A stretch of DNA of 64,000 bases, taken from Uloborus plumipes (Eukaryota; Arthropoda; Arachnida; Araneae; Uloboridae). The stretch is from assembly GCA_038373865.1 (NCBI GenBank), contig JAXGGA010005204.1, positions 16,329 through 80,328 on the forward strand, read 5' to 3'. The translations under genes and the position numbers were made by a program. A model generated the notes under the pieces. That model was not told the DNA's origin, searched no databases, and was given only the letters and a program-made list of their open reading frames with translations. Shown piece after piece: positions 54,767-64,000 of this stretch. Each line of letters opens with the position of its first letter. The first letter of the stretch is position 1.

Positions 54767-55483
54767 TTGAAAGTAAAAGTAAGTAATTTGAATTGTGGGG
54801 AAAGGGTTAGAGTAAGACTTGGAAAATTGGTGCAAGTTTTTGCATTTCATGCAAAATAATTTTCAACTAAAGTGGACTCTTTAGCTTTTTTCAAACACCA
54901 CAAATCAAAATCTTATTTTTAAAAATTTGTGTCACTTTAATGGTCGTTCATACCCCCCCCCCCCCTCGCAGTGCAAAAAAAAATTACACAGCAGATTTTG
55001 CCTAATAACTCAACACTCATGGTGTTTGATACATTTTATTTGTTTGTAATGATGTTTTTTGGTCACAACCAATATGAAAATCACAAAAAATAGTTACTTT
55101 AATTTTTAACATATATTTATCATCTTCAGAACTTTTGACTTTTAATTTTACCTTGAATTTGACGTAAATGTAAGGTATAAAATACAGAATTTTATAAAGG
55201 TACAAAATTTAACATAATTGATTGTGTATATAATTTTTGAAAAAATAATATAAGTGCCGCAAATCAAAAACCATTTATTGCCACAATCGATTCAAAGCCC
55301 CCAAAAATGGTGCAAACGTCCATAAGAAAATTCTACAGCATCGAAGGACCCCATTGCCAATTTTGACAAAGATCCGACCAAAACTGTCATTTTGTACTAT
55401 AAAAAAATATGGGGTAGATCCCCATGGGGGGATGTACCTGCATAAGGACATTACAATCATTAAAATCATTCAAAAAAAAAAAA
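54767..55483. other. Spacer between two composite repeats
   Basis: AT-rich with a C run (54950-54965). No gene recognised. Confidence 0.4.
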
Positions 55484-55830
55484 ACATGCAGCTGTTCAAA
55501 AAAATCCTTGCAGACCTGGACTCGATCTCATTCCATCAGGAACTTCAACCTGACGCGCATAACCACTTGACCATCGGGTCGCTCATTGAAGTAAGGATTT
55601 ACGATAGCACATATTGTTTTAAATGACATGAAATGTTAGTTTTTCGATCATAACTTTTTTTCTAGTGAACAAATATCGTCATATGAGTACATGGTACCTA
55701 AGTTACACCATTTCCTATCGATTAAAAAAAAAATTGTCGAAATCGGTTCAGTAGATCAGATGTTATGTGCGAACAAACAAAAAAAAAAGTATACGCTTTG
55801 AATTGAGAACCTCCTCCTGTTTTGAAGTCG
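55484..55830 (-). repeat. Composite repeat with tRNA-like segment, copy 3 (- strand)
   Basis: Same order and orientation as the copy 1 kb to the left: the right end GAGAACCTCCTCCTGTTTTG then AAGTCGGTTAAAA, and the tRNA-like block at about 55585-55505. The + strand open frame across it (55354-55626) is a by-product. Confidence 0.68.
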
Positions 55831-56232
55831 GTTAAAAAAGGAATAATAAAAAAGCGTCATTGTTAGTTTTGGACAAAAACAAAGCCGTTAAGGGGGATTT
55901 GGGGTGTGGGGTTTTCGAAATGGCGCGCCTTCTTACAATGTTTTTTTTTCTACCATGTCTACAAACCTACCAAGTTCATGTTTTTATCACAAAAGGGAAC
56001 TTTTTTCCCCGTAGCCCCCTGACTATATAAATATTTTTAATCATTTTTCATTTAATAAGAACACTAGATAGGTGGTTTTTTTTTTTTTTTTTTTGGAGAG
56101 CCTTTTTTCAATATAAAAGAAATGGTCATTTACATGAAAAAAACTTATAACAAAAGCTGTTATCGTAACCTCAAAGAGAATTCTGAAAATCATTTGCTGC
56201 AATGTAAGCTTTTTCAACGTTATGTTTCCTAC
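55831..56232. other. 3' flank of the SDR gene
   Basis: AT-rich with a poly-T run at 56078-56094. No other gene seen. Confidence 0.4.
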
Positions 56233-56238
56233 TTTATT
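56233..56238 (-). promoter_or_regulatory. Candidate polyadenylation signal for the SDR gene
   Basis: AATAAA on the - strand about 110 bp past the stop codon. Another AATAAA, 70 bp past the stop (56272-56277), is an equal candidate. Confidence 0.4.
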
Positions 56239-56344
56239 ACATAAAGATATTTTTTCATTTGTCTTTTGATATTTATTCTGTCAACACTTCGAGTTACATA
56301 TTTTTTCTTTCTTATCATTTTTTTCTCTTCGAATTTCCCAACTT

Positions 56345-56545
56345 TTAGTCCTTTTGTTCAACTGGTCGTAAAAGAACATCGTTCACGTCCACATGCGGTG
56401 GAGATTTCAGCACATAAAGCACAGTATCCGCAATGTCTTTGGCCTCCATACACTTGATGGAACCGTAAATGCTTCTAGCTACTTCTGGTTCTTTACTGTA
56501 GCAGCGATACTCGAATTCTGTTTCCACTAGTCCGGGACTTATACT
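56345..56545 (-). CDS. Last exon of a DHRS11-like short-chain dehydrogenase/reductase
   Basis: On the - strand, acceptor ATTATTTTGCAG precedes a phase-0 exon of 66 codons ending in TAA. It encodes SISPGLVETEFEYRC, IKCMEAKDIADTVLYVL, KSPPHVDVNDVLLRPVEQKD. The SPG-VET motif after the SDR catalytic region, the K-(L/M)-(E/P)-DIA-V-YVL helix and the final RP-EQ tail match the C-terminus of DHRS11/SDR family 24-like enzymes, which are NADP(H)-dependent ketosteroid and carbonyl reductases. The Rossmann fold and the catalytic Tyr-Lys lie in upstream exons. I found none between here and 64000, so the next intron is probably over 7 kb. The gene is convergent with the Dscam-like gene. Confidence 0.88.
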   Translation of the reverse strand, partial: SISPGLVETEFEYRCYSKEPEVARSIYGSIKCMEAKDIADTVLYVLKSPPHVDVNDVLLRPVEQKD

Positions 56546-56791
56546 CTGCAAAATAATAGTAATGGAGTAATTTTACTCTGTGAACTAATCATAATACACT
56601 TATAAACAATAACAACAACAATTGTAATAATCATTATTGCAATAATAATAGTAATTCTAATATTAATAACTAATATAAAAAATAACAATTACGAATAGCA
56701 ACGACAATAATAATAACGATGATGATATTCATTCACTAATAATTGAGTAAGAAAATTGAATTACAATCTCTTATGAACAATACATATATTT

Positions 56792-57034
56792 CTGTACCTC
56801 AGAACCAGACTAACGTAAGTCCATTTTTGTAACCTTTCAGGAGAAGGGAAAAACGATTGCCGGATGGATGGATGGGATTCGCGCTCTTTTAATGGTGCTA
56901 AATAATTGTGAAGGAATTTGTTTTATATAATACCGCTCTTATGGGTCGATGCAGAATAAGATTCTACATACAATTCACTAATAAAATGAAAATCGCCATT
57001 TTTGGACTTACGTCGTTCTGGATCTGAGATACAG
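56792..57034. mobile_element. CTGTACCTCAG element, copy 3
   Basis: 243 bp, starts CTGTACCTCAGAACCAGA and ends TCTGGATCTGAGATACAG. It is flanked by a 4-bp duplication ATTT. The interior matches the copy at 37126 in inverse orientation. It lies in the SDR intron. Confidence 0.82.
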
Positions 57035-57065
57035 ATTTGAGGAATGCTTGCAATTTATTTGTAAC

Positions 57066-58625
57066 ACTAGCGGTACCCGCACGGCTTTGCCCGTGGTATA
57101 AAATTAAAAGTTCATTTGTAAAATAATTAATATAGCAGAAAAAATACTCTATTTTAGTTATAATTCAACTACAATTCCTTCAAAGTATGATATAAAAATT
57201 TGGTATGGGCCCTACACTACTTCCTTTTACGTGTACATTTCTTAGTAGATGCCTTAAGTGCTAAAATAGTGCTTGGAGGGAGTAAGATAACAATTCAAAC
57301 ATTTATATCCCTAGTTTGCCACGAAACAATGCAAAAAAATGTTTTACAATGATTAATCTCCAAAATATCGCCGATTTTAACATCATTCAGTGAATTTTTC
57401 GCAAAATATCACCAATAGCGCCAAATTGAACCCCCCTCAAAAAAAGTTTTTAAAAAAATCGCAAATTTGTCGCCAAATTGGCAAAATATCGCTAATAGCG
57501 CCAAATTGAGTCCAAATAAAAAAAAAATTCGCCAACTTGGCGACAAATACTTCGCGACCAAAGGCTTGGCGATATATCGCCAAGTGGTCGCGCCAATTCA
57601 TCTGCATTGAAATTAACACTGATTAACTCCAAAAAAGGGGTAAAGCATCCCCTTGTGACATTCAAATGAAACCCCAACTGGAGATGCACAAAAATAAGCC
57701 AAAAGAGAAAATAAGAACAATTTTGTTGCTCACAGAAACCAACAGAAATCTTACCAAAATTTGAAAGAAGAAGAAAGTTTCCTTTCCCAGCTTTAAAAAC
57801 AAAACAATACATTTTCCGAAATGAAACACTTTAAAAAGAACGTTGCAATGTCACAATTTATACGATATTTGGTTAATCTTTGTGCTTTGGGTACCCCTTT
57901 CTCGCTAAATGGGCGATAGACGCTCCTACTACTGTTTCTAAACGTTGCCAAAATCAATATTGCTGAAATGCGAAATCTATAAAAATGGAAAAAAAATCCG
58001 CCAAATCTTTTAATTAAGTCATTAGTATATTGGAAACAGGGTGGCCAGAAAAATACTACGCTCCTTATTTGGGCCGAAAAAATACTACCGTAGTATCAAA
58101 AATACTACTTCTGGCAACCCTGGAAAAAGAACGAAACAAAAATAAGTATGAACACGTAACCATAGTAACAGCATGAAAAGTTGATTTCCGTTGATAAAAT
58201 AATTCATTTCATTAACCATTTTAGAATCGTTTGGCTTGCTTTACTGAAGGTAAGCCTTGAATTCCGGGATTCTAAAAACAATTGTTACAGCTCTCCTGAT
58301 GATCGTAGAAACTTCGAAAAAACTTCATTTTGTGCAGAAAATTTCAAGCTTTCGAATGACATAAGACTTGAAAATGTGTATAAAATATTTCTTCCCTATT
58401 TTATCGAATTTCCGCTAAGAATTCGAATAGAAAAAGAACGAAATGGAATTTTCGAAAAATCGCTTCGAGGTGCAAAACTACATGCTACAAACTAATTTTG
58501 TACCAAGTGGCATGAAAATCGACCGAACGGTTTTGGCGCTACGCGCGTAACAGACAGACAGACAGAAGGAAAGACAGAAGGAAAGACAGAGAGACAAACT
58601 TTCAGCTTTATTATTAGTAGAGATT
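57066..58625. repeat. Dispersed repeat starting ACTAGCGGTACCCGCACGG
   Basis: Starts ACTAGCGGTACCCGCACGG then CTTTGCCCGTGG and ends with CAGACAGACAGACAGAAGG-type repeats and CTTTATTATTAGTAGAGATT. These ends are of a kind widespread in arthropod genomes, though I cannot place the family. The middle has clusters of ATCGCCAA, GGCGATAT and GCGCCAAATTG. The frame at 58181-58495 lies inside and shows no recognised domain. Confidence 0.6.
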
Positions 58626-58705
58626 AGGAAAAGTTATGATGTGTTCAAGAAGTAGTATTAAATAATAAATTTTTATAAACCCCTTCCCCAAGGGCCACAT
58701 CTCAT

Positions 58706-59180
58706 ATAGGGGAGAGCGGGGCTAAAAGTTCCGCGGGTAAGTTGTTCCCTTTGAAATAGCTCAGCTAAGAAAAAAGATACATGTATTTTGTAAATACGTC
58801 GTGAAATAGAATGTTATAGCGCACAAATGGCGGCCATTTTAGCCAGCCCAGTGGCGTCCGGTGTATCAAAAGCCGTGCACGTGCATTACTGATTTACGAA
58901 AGTAAATATTTTTGTTTTTGGTGTTTTTGGTCTTTCGCCCTAAATTGAATAGTTAATGTTTAGCTTTTTGGTTTTTTTACATGAAGATAGATTGTGCACC
59001 TTTATATCCTACGCTGAAACTATTTATGTTTCGTTATCTAACCTATAATTTAATGTTTTAAAGACATGTGCTTTTGGGGCTAGTTGTTCCCTTTTTTGGG
59101 GGCAAGTTGTTCCGCGGAACAACTTGCCCCAGAAAAATTAGCAACTATCCCGAAGAAACGTCTTGCCCTATTCATCTGAA
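58706..59180. repeat. Partial element with AAGTTGTTCC motifs and a 32-bp palindrome
   Basis: Begins TATAGGGGAGAGCGGGGC, a common arthropod element end, and holds repeated (G)CAAGTTGTTCC motifs. A perfect no-loop palindrome centred on CCGCGG lies at 59099-59130. The opposite end was not found, so it is truncated or nested. Confidence 0.5.
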
Positions 59181-59486
59181 CCAGTGATGCAGTGACTTAA
59201 TACACATATAAATAAATATTATATGCTATTGTGAAGACCGAAAGTGAGATTTCATCAAACATAAATCCAGAAATATTCAGTCTATCCGATAGATATATAT
59301 TAGATAGGGATGGACCGGATAGTGATTTTGCCGGATACCGGATATTCGGAATTGTACCGCCGGATATCCTGCGGATATCCGGCATTATAATTACATTGCA
59401 TGTTTGCTTATTTTTATGTAATGCAGCTTCAAAACAATAAATCAAAGTTGTTTCTTGCATTATTTCTTCAAGAACGTGTTAAATAC

Positions 59487-59590
59487 TAGGGATGCACCGA
59501 TTAATCAGCCATAATCGCCCCCTTTGTCGATTATTAATAAGCGGCAAAATCGGGCCAAATAATCGGCCAAAAAAAATTTTTTTTAATTTT
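59487..59590. repeat. Isolated left end of another hAT-like element
   Basis: TAGGGATGCACCGATTAATC followed by GATTATTAATAAGCGGC and AATCGGCC resembles a hAT terminus with subterminal repeats. No matching right end was found downstream within the host element. Confidence 0.4.
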
Positions 59591-60938
59591 ATTCTTAAAC
59601 TATACATTTACTAAGAAACTACAATAAATAATTTTTATTAAGAGTAATAATAATCCTCTCAGTTGATTTAAAGTTTTTAATAATTTACTTCTCCTACTTT
59701 GAATAAATATACATAGACAATGTTGCAACATTTTTCATGTGGCGACCGTTTCCTCCTTAGTACAGTGTTTTAGATGACCTCTAATTTTCACAGAGAATAA
59801 AAGTCTTGTATTAAATTGCTACTAATTACTAAAAAAATGAAATTAAAAGTACTCCTAAATTTTTAATCGCAAAGAAAAGTTAATTACAGAACAAGTATAA
59901 AATGGACTAAACATCCTAAAGCTATTCTGTCTGCAATTTCAAGAATTTTTTTTTTTTTTTTGCATCATTAATGCAACTGTAACAGAATGGACATCCCACA
60001 GTGCAAATTATCTATCATGAGCAAAGAATTTTAGGCTTATCTTAGTTACTGACTATATAATTCAATGTATCAAAGTAATCACAGCAGGTACATTACTTTA
60101 AAAAATATCACATTGAATGCAATTGCTTATTTTATTTCTGAAAGTCTTGTAACAGAGTGAACAGTTTGAAACATAAAAAATCAGCAGAAAGGGTGTCAGA
60201 AGAATTTTTTGTGCTGTACATTGCAAATGATTTTGTTGTTGCATTTCAGCTTAATCTGAAATTGCATTTTTAGTCCTAGCAATTTCAAGCTGGGGCAGAT
60301 CATTTTTTCTTTCTTTTGCCAAAGATTTTATTTTATATATATATTTTTTTGACTCCTTTATAAATGGCTTATGCCTAAATAAATAATACTTGGTTACACA
60401 CAATTAGATGGAGAAGAAATTAAAAAATACAATTAATTGGTGGTAAATATTAAAATTAATTACCAAAATTCTGAAGAATCGGGACTGATTTGTAACATTT
60501 TCGCTGAAATGACCGACCACTGTTAGATAGGTTATTTATTGCATGTTATTTTCAATTACAATAAAGCAATAATAGTGGCAAAGTAAAAAAATCTAATTAC
60601 AACATCATTGGGTGTTAATAGATCGCAATTTTTGTTAAAAGTACAAAAACTAAAAATAAAAGAATTGAATAAATAAAATAATCTGAGAATTTATATTAAA
60701 AGCTACTGCGATTAATTTTTATGAACTAACGATATGATGGTAAGTTTTTTCAACCTTTTGTCGCACATTAATCCTTGAAGGTTTGCAGCTTTTTCTTTCT
60801 AAATATTTTAACTAAAATATTTTTGAAAAGCTGAAGACAATCATACTTTATCTGGAAATTGTGAAAAATCAAATATGCAGAATGCTTCCATGTCCAGTAC
60901 AAAGTCGAAGAAATAACATATAATTTTTGTTTTAGAAG

Positions 60939-62518
60939 CAGGGGTCTGGCCAGAGGAAATTCGGGTCCGTTAACGGACCCTTCACAAAAATACAACTAAG
61001 CAAAACGGACCCTTCACAAAAATACGATCAAGCAAAACGGACCTCTTCACAAAAATACGATCAAGCAAAATGGACCCTTCACAAAATTCCCATCAAGCAA
61101 AACGAACCTTTCACAAAATGTAGGTCAAACGAAACAAACATTTCACACATTATTCATTCAAGAAGCAAATCTGAAATCAAAATAACGCATAGCATATTTC
61201 TGTGTAAAAGCCCACAACTTTTGGGCCTTTTCTGAAGTTAAAGAAGCCAATCACTTATCCAACAATTTTACTACAGAAAAAAAAAGTCCGCACTTCCTGC
61301 CTGCCATACTTTATGCAAGGGAGACATCTTTAATGTATAGCACTTTTTGTTGGTTTCTTTTAAAGAAATTAACAACTGAAAAAAGGTAGTTGTTTTGCTT
61401 TACTAGTTCTGCTTGTTTGTTTTATCATATGCAAATCAAAATGGCTTGCTGCAATGTTGCTGTTATAGATTTCTCTGGAAATGCAGAGTAAGGATTTTTC
61501 TCACTGCTCTTGACTTAAACAAAAAGGAAATAATAATTATAGCAATTATCTGCGAAATGAATTTAGAACTGCAAACAGATAGCTAGGGTTAGAGAAAAAA
61601 ATGGGATTGCTTCTGGTAGAGTGATTTGCTATTTAAAATTATCGCCATCTGACCTCTTTGATCTGACCTCTTTGGTGCAACGTTTTGACCTTATTTTGGC
61701 AGAAAATTGTCTGGATTTTTTTTTTTTTTTTGACGCTTACAAGGGTGGTGTTTTGGTTATATTCAGGAATTAATGTATTTTTTCGTCTGTTAATATTGAA
61801 AGTTCTGTATTGTCTGCTTTGTTACTTCTCCCTACCGAATTTTTTCCTCCGAGTTTTCGGCGAATATGTCGGTGATTATTAATGATACTCATCATATAAA
61901 CCTGATGAAATGTAACTCTAAAACTATTTGACTTTAATAAATTAGTAATTTACCGTTTTTTTCTTCTGATGCTTTCATTTTGAAAAATGTGATCTCTGCA
62001 TCAGGTATGAAAATCGAATATTACTTATTTTCAAGCTAATTAATCTTTATTAGGAGGCAAATAAATGAAAATTCGCTTTATTATTTTGTTCAGATCACTA
62101 TTTTAAGTTTTTTTTAAAGCAAAATTAACTGATCTTTTGTGAGTCTAAATGTTAAATGCTGAATGGATCGTTTCATTTTATTTTTGCATTAATTGTGTTA
62201 ACAGACATTTATCATAGACCTTTAAAACGCAATTGTAAAAAAAAAATTACCAAAATAAATTTATTTATATTCCATTCTTATGCTTTTGATGCACTTTAAA
62301 AACTGCAATCTCTTTGCATCCGCTACAGGAATCGGACTTATCACAGTTTTGATGTTTAATACGCTTTTTTAAGAGGAAAATTAATAAAATGTCATTTTTG
62401 TTAAATTCCAAAAGAATTTTTTTTTTACATTTTTTTTTCAAAGTTGTTTGATTTTTCACAAAATTATTTAGTTTTTCACAAAAAACGGACACTGTGAAAA
62501 ATCATGGACAGACCCCTG
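60939..62518. mobile_element. Nested hAT-like element with CAGGGGTCTG ends
   Basis: Left CAGGGGTCTGGCCAG and right inverse CATGGACAGACCCCTG. TTCACAAAAA and CGGAC motifs recur near both ends. At 60960-61125 there are about five tandem units of 33-35 bp (ACGGACCCTTCACAAAAATA, then CGATCAAGCAAA). The target duplication is unclear. No intact transposase frame. Confidence 0.65.
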
Positions 62519-62849
62519 AGGAGCATAAATTGGTAAAAAGGAAAGATGAAATGTAATTACATCATCTATAAGGTTTATCAAACAATGAATTTTTTAACTG
62601 GGATTTTTGTAAAAAAGAAAATATTCAATTAGGTCCTCACATCATACCGGATAACCCTCACATCATTCCGGATATCTCCCACATCAACACCGGATACTTT
62701 GCCGGATATCCTGCAAAAATCTTCCGGATATCCGTATCCGGGGCAGCCAGCCGGATCGGATATCCGGAAGTACCGGATACTTAAAATATCAGCCGGATAG
62801 GCAGGATACCGGATAGTTACCGGATATCCGGTCCATCCCTAATATTAGA

Positions 62850-63090
62850 TATAAAATTTTCGAAAAGCGAACCATGTAAGCTATCGAAATATGTTTCATA
62901 CTTTGATATAAAAGTCATAATTTCGGAGAATCGTATTAGAAGTTCTAGATAGCTCCCTGTTATAACTGAAGACTGAACCAATTATCTTAGCTTATTAGCT
63001 GTTGAAGCTGTTAGTTATTATATGTAATTTTCATTTGTTGCACTGTATTAACTGTATTTTACCATATTAATGTGTTATAATTTACTATTT
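62850..63090. other. Spacer
   Basis: Short AT-rich spacer between the hAT-like element and the next dispersed repeat. Nothing recognised. Confidence 0.4.
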
Positions 63091-64000
63091 ACTGGATGCG
63101 TTGCCCGGCTTTGCACGGTCTACCTTGAGAATAAAACTTTTGTCAAGCAACGCGTGTCTATAAGTCCCGATTGCATTATTAAAGTCGATATTTTGCCGGC
63201 ATCTAGTGCAAAAAAGAAATCAATCGACAAAAAAAGTTTTAAATCCCGTCGTAACAGGAAAAGCCTCAAAGCAAAGGTCTCATCAGAAAGATCGAAGAAA
63301 ATACGTCCTAAAGGAAATTTTCTCGCGCAGCTTTGGAAATTACTAACCGCTTCACTCGGCAAAAAGATACAGGCGTTTTTAAGCTAGTAAAAATCAATTT
63401 CAAATTGGATTTACAGAAATCGTCTGTTCTAATTAGCGTGAAAAAAATGAATGGTAAAAAAAAAGTTGAATAAAAATGGGTTGCCATTTTTTTTCTTGAG
63501 CGTAAACTAATTTTCTAAATATGGCCGATTTTAACAGCATTCAGTGGATTTTTCGCAAAATATCGCCAATAGCGCAAAAATTGAACCGAAATTCAAGAAA
63601 TCATTTTCTTCGGCAAATTTGTCGCCAACTTGGCGAGCTGTCACCAAGTTGGCGTCAAACACTTGGCGACCAAAAGCTTGGCGATATATCGTCAAGTGAT
63701 TGCGCCAATTCATATCACTTTTGTCTACATTAAAATTAACACTGATTTACCCCAAAGAAGGGGTAAGCCCCCCCCCGGGAACATTCGAATGCAACCACAA
63801 GGGGAGGTACACAACTAGACCTCCCTCAAAGCCAACATAGTATCAAACTAGAATCTTCTACGGTATACAGTTTTTGAGTTACGCGACATACCTACATACG
63901 CACATGCATACAAACGTACATACGGTCATACAGCCGTACATAAAGTCATACTAATATCAACCATTGTTTTTTGAATACAAATTATGTTTTCAAGGAGTTA
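63091..64000. repeat. Second dispersed repeat of the GCCCGGCTTTGCACGG type, continuing past the window
   Basis: Starts CTGGATGCGTTGCCCGGC and TTTGCACGG, similar to the start at 57066. It shares the block with AATATCGCCAATAGCGC, TTGGCGATATATCG, GCGCCAATTCAT and AAATTAACACTGATT, and ends in ACATAC-type repeats (63885-63955). The 105-codon + frame (63070-63387) is Lys/Ser-rich and has no recognised domain. Confidence 0.6.

Larger units (their letters stand above)
59305..62841. mobile_element. hAT-like element, 3.5 kb, with CCGGATA subterminal repeats
   Basis: A perfect 8-bp duplication ATATTAGA (59297-59304 and 62842-62849). Perfect 17-bp terminal inverted repeats TAGGGATGGACCGGATA. Both subterminal zones (59305-59395, 62640-62841) contain many CCGGATA and GGATATCC words. 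No intact transposase frame. It contains a second hAT-like element (60939-62518) and a possible third end (59487). Confidence 0.87.

Noticed and set aside
58181..58495. 104-codon frame as a host gene
   Set aside because: It lies inside a dispersed repeat, lacks a recognisable domain and has no splice support.

Overview
This is eukaryotic nuclear DNA: AT-rich, with canonical GT-AG introns of 0.5 to 7 kb and many transposable elements. It is most likely from an arachnid or another chelicerate. The main evidence is a Dscam-related gene on the + strand, 1722-40293, with 12 phase-consistent exons. It encodes two Ig domains, three fibronectin III domains, one transmembrane helix and a short cytoplasmic tail ending in TGA. 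Full-length arthropod Dscam has ten Ig and six FNIII domains. A protein that passes from its third FNIII domain straight into the membrane matches the shortened Dscam (sDscam) family described in Chelicerata. The signal peptide, first Ig domain and promoter lie upstream of the window. In that family the first Ig domain is often supplied by tandem alternative cassettes.

Layout. 1-1721: intron or 5' flank with no recognisable exon. 1722-40293: the sDscam-like gene. Its introns hold a five-unit tandem duplication (about 4100-10400), seven copies of an inverted-repeat element built from TTTTACAG units, several hAT-like elements with clean 8-bp target duplications, TA-flanked elements, foldback elements and a tRNA-like composite repeat. 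40294-44890: 3' UTR, a likely polyadenylation signal, a small element, (TA)n tracts and unrecognised DNA. 44893-50850 (- strand): a decayed multi-exon gene of an uncharacterised, probably transposon-related family. It is interrupted by two TA-flanked elements, and in both cases the reading frame is continuous once the insertion is ignored. One of them, 48504-50526, carries fragments of its own transposase-like protein, with the C-terminal end present in both inverted arms. 51720-56230: a 2.1-kb hAT-like element with a nested GC-rich element, a foldback, and two copies of the tRNA-like composite. 56345-56545 (- strand): the last exon of a short-chain dehydrogenase/reductase resembling DHRS11; the rest of that gene lies beyond 64000. 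56792-64000: nested repeats, including a 3.5-kb hAT-like element with another hAT-like element inside it.

The two recognised host genes are convergent and nothing suggests a shared function. The sDscam-like protein should be a surface adhesion or recognition receptor. The SDR should be an NAD(P)H-dependent oxidoreductase. The less ordinary content is (a) the short Dscam and its YDVP-bearing tail, (b) intronic elements packed with 3'-splice-site-like TTTTTACAG strings, and (c) a group of TA-flanked elements sharing TRGGGT termini, one of which contains coding remnants that may identify the transposase. All element boundaries were read by eye from terminal repeats and target duplications; no database search was possible.
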